Shown piece after piece: positions 31,997-37,343 of a stretch of 37,343 bases of DNA; position 1 is the stretch's first letter; each line of letters starts with the position of its first letter. Both the position numbers and the translations under genes were made by a program. Below the pieces are notes generated by a model. It had not been told where the DNA came from. It searched no databases and saw only the letters and a list, made by a program, of their open reading frames with translations. This stretch comes from an uncultured Candidatus Poseidoniales archaeon (GTDB taxonomy: Archaea > Thermoplasmatota > Poseidoniia > Poseidoniales > Thalassarchaeaceae): the NCBI GenBank assembly GCA_902573115.1, contig CACGIM010000009.1, positions 1 through 37,343 on the forward strand. Reading direction: 5' to 3'.

Positions 31997-32524
31997 TCAT
32001 TCCATGTGTTGGCTAGCGCTAGATATCATTAGCGGCAGGCCAACGAAAAGTGCACAAATCCCGTTGCAAGCCACGGTAAAAATATCAGGAGTAGTTTCTA
32101 GTAGAGTTGTGACAATTATGCTGAGGACGACGCCGAGACCTAGAGTTCCCCATGCAATATGGACCCCAAGTTTTTTTCTCTGGGCTATCAAGACGCCTGA
32201 CCAGATTCCCACTGATCCTAGGATAAGGAAAAACAACCCTATCCCAGCCATTATGGCCCCAATACCTGTTGCCTCGCTATCATCATATTCTGCACCAAGG
32301 CCCCCGAAAAAGGCACCACCAAGCAGGAATCCTAGACCAGCCAAGATTGGCAATATCTGGTATATTGCGTAAAATATTCCGACTACGACTGGAAGGGAGC
32401 TCTTGGTCTCATACACCACTTGTGTCTGCATGAATGGCTGAGTCTGTGTCGGTTGGCCCCCCAAAACCGGAGAGCTTTGGGGCTGTTGGGGTGATTCTTC
32501 TGTGTTAGGTATCTGCTCGTCCAT
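31997..32524 (-). CDS. Four-helix membrane protein with Pro/Gln-rich head
   Basis: This is a 175-residue protein with a low-complexity N-terminal head (about 1-40, rich in Q, P, T and S) and four hydrophobic segments (about 45-75, 88-108, 118-142 and 148-168) with GG and AG motifs. No enzyme residues are seen and no family is recognised. The ATG is 32 bases beyond the tRNA-Gln gene, on the same strand. Confidence 0.7.
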   Translation of the reverse strand: MDEQIPNTEESPQQPQSSPVLGGQPTQTQPFMQTQVVYETKSSLPVVVGIFYAIYQILPILAGLGFLLGGAFFGGLGAEYDDSEATGIGAIMAGIGLFFLILGSVGIWSGVLIAQRKKLGVHIAWGTLGLGVVLSIIVTTLLETTPDIFTVACNGICALFVGLPLMISSASQHME

Positions 32525-32556
32525 GGTTGGGTGAGAAGGTGCCGGCTTATTGATTT

Positions 32557-32632
32557 TGGTAGTCCCTCCCGGATTCGAACCAGGGTCATGGCATCCAGAG
32601 TGCCATATGATGGACCACTACACTAAGGGACT
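32557..32632 (-). tRNA. tRNA-Gln (anticodon CUG)
   Basis: The minus-strand cloverleaf has a 7-bp acceptor stem (AGTCCCT/AGGGACT), a D-arm GTGTAGTGGTCCATCAT, a 5-bp anticodon stem TGGCA/TGCCA with loop CTCTGGA (anticodon CTG at positions 34-36), a T-stem CCTGG/CCGGG with loop TTCGAAT, discriminator A and an encoded CCA. No intron. It decodes CAG. Confidence 0.93.
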
Positions 32633-32686
32633 GACAGTGTCCCGACTATGGCACGATATTTCAACAAGACCGACGGCCGCAGTAAA

Positions 32687-33718
32687 TCAGGACCTGAATC
32701 CTGAGTTTACCTCATCTAGACTTTTCCTGCTGGGACGCTGCAACTCCTCAGGAAGATCAACCAGCGGCGTCTCGGTCAGGCCAAGTGTGTCGGTTGCAGT
32801 TGGGACCTCAGGATCGTAATAGAGCAGTCCGGTGACGTGATTGCCAGATTCTTCTGCCTCGTGAATCGCTCCTAGCGCCGAAACCGCGTTCTTGTAGTCG
32901 TGATCGGCTGCAATTGTCTCCAGCCTGAGAGTAGAGCCGTCGAAAAGGCTCACTTCCTTGTATTCGCCCTCGGGGACTTCTACCTCCTCTATCGGAGAGA
33001 AGTGTGGTATGTAGTCCAGTATGTGGAGGACCTCATCGTTCTCCTTAACGTAGTTGTAGGATTTGTAGGACTCATCGTTATTCGCGAAGGTGACGCAAGG
33101 CGATATTACGTCAATCACAGCCATTCCCCTGTGGCTCATAGCGGCCCGAATGAGAGCAGTTAGCTGCTTCTTGCTGCCGGAGAAAGAGCGAGCTACAAAG
33201 CTGCATCCTAGGTTTATGGCCATCGCGCACAGGTCTATTGGTGCCTGCTGGTTTGGATTTCCCTTCTTCTTCTTGGAGCCTTTTTCAACAGTAGCGCTGT
33301 ATTGTCCCTTGGTCAGGCCGTAAACTCCGTTGTTCTCAATGATGTAAACCATGTCCAAGTTCCTTCGAATAGCATGTACGAACTGGCCAATTCCTATGCT
33401 TGCCGTGTCTCCGTCGCCCGATACTGCCAGGAAGGAGAGGCCCTTGTTTACCAGATTGGCTCCTGTCGTCACCGATGGCATCCTACCGTGGACTGTATTG
33501 AAGCCGTGGCTCTTGCCGAGGAAGTATGCTGGGGTTTTGGATGAGCATCCAATTCCGCTCATTTTTGCTATCTTCTCCGGCTCAATCCCGTTCTCCCATG
33601 CGGCCTGGATGATGACATTGGAGATTTGGTCGTGTCCACATCCCGGGCACAAAGAGGATTTGCCTCCCGTGTATTCTGACTTCTCGAGATCCAATACGTT
33701 GAGCTTCATTACAGTCAT
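32687..33718 (-). CDS. korB: 2-oxoacid:ferredoxin oxidoreductase, beta subunit
   Basis: This 343-residue TPP-binding subunit carries out oxidative decarboxylation of a 2-oxoacid, probably 2-oxoglutarate, to the acyl-CoA with ferredoxin as acceptor. CPGCGHDQI is near residue 22, AVSGDGDTASIG is the Mg-TPP motif, and ENNGVYGLTKGQYSAT and further Cys residues are for the Fe-S cluster. It overlaps korA by four bases (ATGA, 33715-33718). The two-subunit layout is that of aerobic archaea. Confidence 0.93.
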   Translation of the reverse strand: MTVMKLNVLDLEKSEYTGGKSSLCPGCGHDQISNVIIQAAWENGIEPEKIAKMSGIGCSSKTPAYFLGKSHGFNTVHGRMPSVTTGANLVNKGLSFLAVSGDGDTASIGIGQFVHAIRRNLDMVYIIENNGVYGLTKGQYSATVEKGSKKKKGNPNQQAPIDLCAMAINLGCSFVARSFSGSKKQLTALIRAAMSHRGMAVIDVISPCVTFANNDESYKSYNYVKENDEVLHILDYIPHFSPIEEVEVPEGEYKEVSLFDGSTLRLETIAADHDYKNAVSALGAIHEAEESGNHVTGLLYYDPEVPTATDTLGLTETPLVDLPEELQRPSRKSLDEVNSGFRS

Positions 33719-35502
33719 TTCACCACCTCTTTGAGCACTTCGAGAATCTTGTCCGCATACACCCTGGCCCTTGGAGGCATACCATCGCTGTAGGCGACAC
33801 TGTTTAGCTTTGGCACCAGTTCAACGGGGATTTCTTTCCTCATAATTCCGTATAGCTGACCATCACGATTAATTTCCAAGACGATGGTAGTATCGTGCCT
33901 CTCCACGAATTCCTCAACTTCTGGGTGTAGAGGCAGTGCCCTTACTCTGCAGGTACTGACCGATAGTCCGGTCTGCTCTAGAATATCGTCGATCTCGACG
34001 ATTGTATTTTCCATAGACCCAAAGAATACCACACCGACCTGCTTCTCCTCCTCCTCCCTTAAGATCGGGGCAGGGAGGGAAGTCCTAGCTCCGTCAATCT
34101 TTTTCTTCAGCCTGGACATTGCATCGTGATACACCTGAGGGTCTTCGGAGTAGACGCCCTCTTCATCGTGTCCGGTTCCTCTGTACAGGATGGGGTCAAG
34201 ACCGCTACCGGGAAGAGTCCGGTACGGTATCCCGTCTCCATCCACGTCTCTGTACCTGCCGTAGTTTGCTATTGAGTCCATCTCTTCCTGTGATCGTACT
34301 ATCTTTCCCCTGTCCATTGGGGAATCTGGGTACTGGAAGCCCGTAGTTCTCCACCTATTCATCCCCAGATCTAAATCGCTAAATCCGAATACCATAGTCT
34401 GGAACCTCTCGGCGTAATCGAAAGCCCGCCACCCAAACTCGAAGCATTCATCTACTGATCCGGGAATCAGGACGATGTGCTGAGTGTCTCCATGACTTGC
34501 CTCGTACAGTAGTGTAAGGTCCCCCTGTTGAGTTCTAGTAGGCAGGCCAGTGGAGGGCCCGACTCTGTTAACATCCCAAATCACACCCGGAACTTCCGCG
34601 AAGTAGGATAGTCCGATGAATTCGGACATGAGGGAGATTCCCGGCCCACTTGTACAGGTCATCCCCCTGCCTCCGGCCCATCCTGCCCCAATTACCATCC
34701 CAGCTGCAGCGAGCTCGTCTTCGGCTTGAATCACCGCGCAAGTGCTGCCTCCGTTGCCGTCACTCCTAAGATCTGGAAGCCACCCTATGACTGACTCTGC
34801 CAACGAAGATGATGGAGTAATGGGGTACCAGGAGAGCATGTTTACCCCCCCGTAGATGCATCCGAGTGCAGTTGCCTCATTTCCCTCGATCAGGAATGAT
34901 TTAGGGTCCTTGTCCCTTGCCTCAACATTGAATTGGCACTCAAAATCCCAATTGTCCTTTGCAAATGACCTCCCCTCGGAGATCGCTTGAATGTTTAGTT
35001 CGACTGCCTTCTCCTTCCCTTTGAATTGTCCTGCGACCGCTTTCTTGATTGCTATCTCATCAATGTCAAGCAGATGTGCTAATGCCCCAACATAATACAT
35101 ATTGGCCATCAGCCTCCCTAGTTTGGGGTTTAGCTTCCTTGCCATCTTAGTCATGGGCATACCAAGCAAGGTGCAATCTTCCCTTTCTACTGGTAGCCTG
35201 ACGTCTGTATTGTAGACTACAATGGTCCCTGAGTCTAGTTTTTCTAGATCCTCAAGCCATGTATCCTTATTCATTAGGATCTGTATGTTAGTAGTGTCCC
35301 CAGGAGCCTGATACCCTTCTTCGCTGGCTCTGATAATAAACCATGTCGGGAGGCCAGATATGTTGCTTGGAAATAGATTCTTTCCACTAACCGGAACCCC
35401 CATTTCGAACATAGAGTGTAGTATCACAAGGTTAGAAGATTGTGAGCCGGTACCGTTCGCAGTAGCGACGTTGATTACAAAATCGTTGACGACTTTCCCC
35501 AT
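33715..35502 (-). CDS. korA: 2-oxoacid:ferredoxin oxidoreductase, fused gamma-alpha subunit
   Basis: This fused subunit has an N-terminal gamma domain (1 to about 190) starting MGKVVNDFVINVATANGTG, followed by the alpha domain. The alpha part has WYPITPSSS, EDELAAAGMVIGAGWAGGR and TSGPGISLMSEFIGLSYF, then PTRTQQGDL in the substrate region. I selected ATG 35502 (595 residues) because KorA proteins begin at this MGKVVNDF sequence. ORF-open ATGs at 35529 and 35589 add unconserved residues. It works with korB downstream and supplies acyl-CoA to the tricarboxylic acid cycle. Confidence 0.93.
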   Translation of the reverse strand: MGKVVNDFVINVATANGTGSQSSNLVILHSMFEMGVPVSGKNLFPSNISGLPTWFIIRASEEGYQAPGDTTNIQILMNKDTWLEDLEKLDSGTIVVYNTDVRLPVEREDCTLLGMPMTKMARKLNPKLGRLMANMYYVGALAHLLDIDEIAIKKAVAGQFKGKEKAVELNIQAISEGRSFAKDNWDFECQFNVEARDKDPKSFLIEGNEATALGCIYGGVNMLSWYPITPSSSLAESVIGWLPDLRSDGNGGSTCAVIQAEDELAAAGMVIGAGWAGGRGMTCTSGPGISLMSEFIGLSYFAEVPGVIWDVNRVGPSTGLPTRTQQGDLTLLYEASHGDTQHIVLIPGSVDECFEFGWRAFDYAERFQTMVFGFSDLDLGMNRWRTTGFQYPDSPMDRGKIVRSQEEMDSIANYGRYRDVDGDGIPYRTLPGSGLDPILYRGTGHDEEGVYSEDPQVYHDAMSRLKKKIDGARTSLPAPILREEEEKQVGVVFFGSMENTIVEIDDILEQTGLSVSTCRVRALPLHPEVEEFVERHDTTIVLEINRDGQLYGIMRKEIPVELVPKLNSVAYSDGMPPRARVYADKILEVLKEVVK

Positions 35503-35652
35503 TGCTATTTTTCCCCAGCGCTGAGTCATCAAACTGCTGCTCGCAAGCCATCGGCGAAGTAAGAGGGTCTTATGCGTTACTATTATCAAGCCACTGTTTG
35601 TAAGCTATGTGTTTTCCGTTGCAATTTTGAATGATGGTGGTTTCGAAGGGTC

Positions 35653-36690
35653 GTGCCAATACCAAAGGATTTGCAGGATGCATGGGACCAATCCGTTGAA
35701 TTAATCGAAGAAAAAGGAGACCCAGAGGCTGCTTTGGAAGTACTAAGGAGCGCTTGGGGGAGCATCGAGAACGAGAGCCAGAGGGCGAAGACTCTCACAT
35801 TGGCTGCTGACGCCGGAACAGAACTCGGTATGAAGGATATCAGAAGCCAAAAGACCCTCTGGCAGAAAGCGTACAAGAATTACAATAAATCCCTCTCCAT
35901 AGACCCGAAGAACAAGGATACTAGGAGGAAGATGAACAAACTAGCTTCAATGATGGACGAAAAATCGATATCCTTGGGATTGGGGCTCCAGATGTTTGAC
36001 CAGGGTAACCCAACTCCACTTGGCCTATTGGTTATGGTTGCCTCTGTTGCTTTGGTGCTGACCTCGATCAAGGTTATTTCAGATAGCTTGTCTGATGAGG
36101 GAAACCCGCAAGTGACGCTAGACGTAAGGTACGTTCAGAACGGTCAGTCGGTGAATGGTGAGATTACTATCGAGATGTATGAAAATGAAGCCCCCAAACA
36201 TGTGGAGAGTTTCCTGACACACACAAGAAACTTCCAGTATGATGACAAAGTATTCCACAGAGTAATTTCTAGTTTTATGATTCAAGGTGGCGATATAGAG
36301 AACATGGGAGGTTCGGGAGGGTATGCTGCTCACTACTATGGGTGGTGCAACGGCGAAGAGTTGCCCGAGGAACAGTGCTCACAAAAAGAGTACTGGACAA
36401 TCCCCCAAGAACATGAAAATGGGCTCAAACACACTATGGGAGCCGTCGCAGCGGCACATGCTGGGGTGAATACGGATGGTAGTCAGTTCTACATCGTCCC
36501 CACGGACGGTCAGGCTGGACATCTTGATTGGGAGGAAGGCAAAGACTGTTCCTCACAAAGCTGCCACACGGTGTTTGGATACGTTATCTCCGGCATGGAG
36601 CATGTCGACAACATAAGCAAACTTCCTACTGATAACAGGGATTCCCCCTTGGACCAAGTCACCATTGTCAGCGCAAGGGTAACGAGTTAG
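35653..36690 (+). CDS. Membrane-anchored cyclophilin-type peptidyl-prolyl isomerase with helical leader
   Basis: This is a 345-residue protein from a GTG. Residues 1-115 are helical, with a TPR-like repeat (AYKNYNKSLSIDPKNKD). TM is at about 121-142. The cyclophilin domain (about 150-345) has FHRVISSFMIQGGD (R203, F208, Q211), the SQFYIV strand (267-272) and GAVAAAHAG. It is interrupted by a Cys-containing loop (WCNGEELPEEQC, and later CSSQSCHTVFG). The catalytic Arg is intact, so it should isomerise Xaa-Pro bonds. The TM arrangement places the cyclophilin outside the membrane and the helical leader inside, suggesting a folding factor for exported proteins. Confidence 0.88.
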   Translation: MPIPKDLQDAWDQSVELIEEKGDPEAALEVLRSAWGSIENESQRAKTLTLAADAGTELGMKDIRSQKTLWQKAYKNYNKSLSIDPKNKDTRRKMNKLASMMDEKSISLGLGLQMFDQGNPTPLGLLVMVASVALVLTSIKVISDSLSDEGNPQVTLDVRYVQNGQSVNGEITIEMYENEAPKHVESFLTHTRNFQYDDKVFHRVISSFMIQGGDIENMGGSGGYAAHYYGWCNGEELPEEQCSQKEYWTIPQEHENGLKHTMGAVAAAHAGVNTDGSQFYIVPTDGQAGHLDWEEGKDCSSQSCHTVFGYVISGMEHVDNISKLPTDNRDSPLDQVTIVSARVTS

Positions 36691-36752
36691 GCTTCGGAGA
36701 GAAATAGAGAACTTCATTTACCACTTGCCCGGAGAAAATTTTAGGTGAGTAG

Positions 36753-37343
36753 TTGAGTAAATCTGATCCATTCGGTGCGACTTCGAGATTCGTGAAGTCG
36801 GATGGAAGTGATGGGAAATTCATTGATATAAACTCATTAAGTGAACATATTGAAGGAGAATTGGAAAATATTCCCTTTTCAATCAGAATACTCCTAGAGT
36901 CGGCACTGAGGAAATGCGACGGCTTTCTAATCGACGAGGAGGATGTCAAGAGGATTGCATCTTGGTCGCCCAAAATGGAACCTGAAGAGATTCCATTCAG
37001 CCCTAGCAGGGTAATTCTCCAGGACTTCACTGGTGTTCCAGCCATAGTAGACATAGCCGCACTTCGTGATGCTATGACAGACATGGGCGGGGACCCGAGT
37101 AAGGTAAACCCGCAGGTCCCGGTTGACTTAGTTATCGACCACTCAGTACAGGTTGATTTGTCCGGATTGTTCCCAAATGCAAAAGAAAGAAATCTCGAGA
37201 TCGAATATGACAGAAATATGGAGAGGTATAAATTTCTGAAATGGGGGCAATTGAGTCTAGACAATTTCCGTGCCGTACCACCCGGAAGGGGGATAGTACA
37301 CCAAGTAAACCTAGAATGGATAGCCTCTGTAGCTAGGGAGGAA
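36753..37343 (+). CDS. acnA: Aconitate hydratase (AcnA type), N-terminal part, runs off the window
   Basis: This is the start of an aconitase of the cytosolic (AcnA/IRP1) family, which isomerises citrate to isocitrate in the tricarboxylic acid cycle. The visible 197 codons include QDFTGVPAIVDIAALRDAM, VDLVIDHSVQVD and NFRAVPPGRGIVHQVNLEW, all near the start of the family domain. The Fe-S cysteines would lie beyond the end. A TTG at 36753 follows an in-frame TAG directly, so the start cannot be earlier. An SD-like GGTGA precedes it. The gene continues past base 37343 with no stop. Confidence 0.9.
   Translation, partial: MSKSDPFGATSRFVKSDGSDGKFIDINSLSEHIEGELENIPFSIRILLESALRKCDGFLIDEEDVKRIASWSPKMEPEEIPFSPSRVILQDFTGVPAIVDIAALRDAMTDMGGDPSKVNPQVPVDLVIDHSVQVDLSGLFPNAKERNLEIEYDRNMERYKFLKWGQLSLDNFRAVPPGRGIVHQVNLEWIASVAREE

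Noticed and set aside
31779-32372. 197-residue plus-strand ORF
   Set aside because: It covers the antisense of the four-helix membrane protein and part of the small TM gene; no domain is seen.

Overview
The window reads as a continuous piece of an archaeal chromosome, most likely a marine Group II euryarchaeon (Thermoplasmatota, Candidatus Poseidoniales). The placement is inferred from gene content: an archaeosine-type tRNA-guanine transglycosylase with a PUA domain, a fused aconitase-X, a two-gene 2-oxoacid:ferredoxin oxidoreductase, an archaeal NFACT protein, a tRNA-Gln(CUG), short AT-rich promoter elements close to start codons, and an aerobic, heterotrophic and secretory set of genes. It could not be tested by a database search. 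Genes are tightly packed. Many neighbours are joined by 1-4 base stop/start overlaps, often with GTG or TTG starts. No stretch over 300 bases lacks a gene.

Layout. (1) Bases 32-4232, plus strand: Ser/Thr kinase, PP2C phosphatase, a large SPFH-like/coiled-coil protein and a polytopic membrane protein. They converge on a minus-strand operon (5702-4229) of three small coiled-coil proteins. Together these look like a signalling and membrane-remodelling module. (2) 11608-5774, minus strand: a five-gene ABC-2 export operon with two ATPases, two permeases (one with a large Asp-rich ectodomain) and a terminal lipocalin-like candidate. (3) 15587-11687, minus strand: fused aconitase-X (probable phosphomevalonate dehydratase) followed by tgtA. 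(4) 16082-20801: a NikR-like regulator divergent from a ZnuA-ZnuC-ZnuB zinc uptake system. ZnuA carries an exact 410-bp internal duplication, and ZnuB is split by a frameshift at a G8 tract. (5) 20835-23329, minus strand: pirin, a frameshifted small [2Fe-2S] protein and a COG0523 metallochaperone GTPase. (6) 23463-31698: a small membrane protein, tryptophan 2,3-dioxygenase, a GNAT acetyltransferase, NFACT/Rqc2, an alpha/beta hydrolase, a retropepsin-like membrane protease and a NUDIX/metallo-beta-lactamase fusion. (7) 31801-37343: two small membrane proteins, tRNA-Gln, korA-korB, a membrane-anchored cyclophilin and the start of an aconitase gene that runs off the window.

How they work together. 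Zinc economy links much of the middle: high-affinity uptake, a metal-type regulator, a COG0523 GTPase, and a TGT that has lost its three structural zinc cysteines. The first 5.7 kb is the best candidate for an undescribed system, with phosphorylation and dephosphorylation enzymes encoded next to membrane-associated and coiled-coil proteins. Two single-base homopolymer frameshifts and one exact long repeat lie within about 5 kb, so sequencing or assembly error must be excluded there before reading biology into them.
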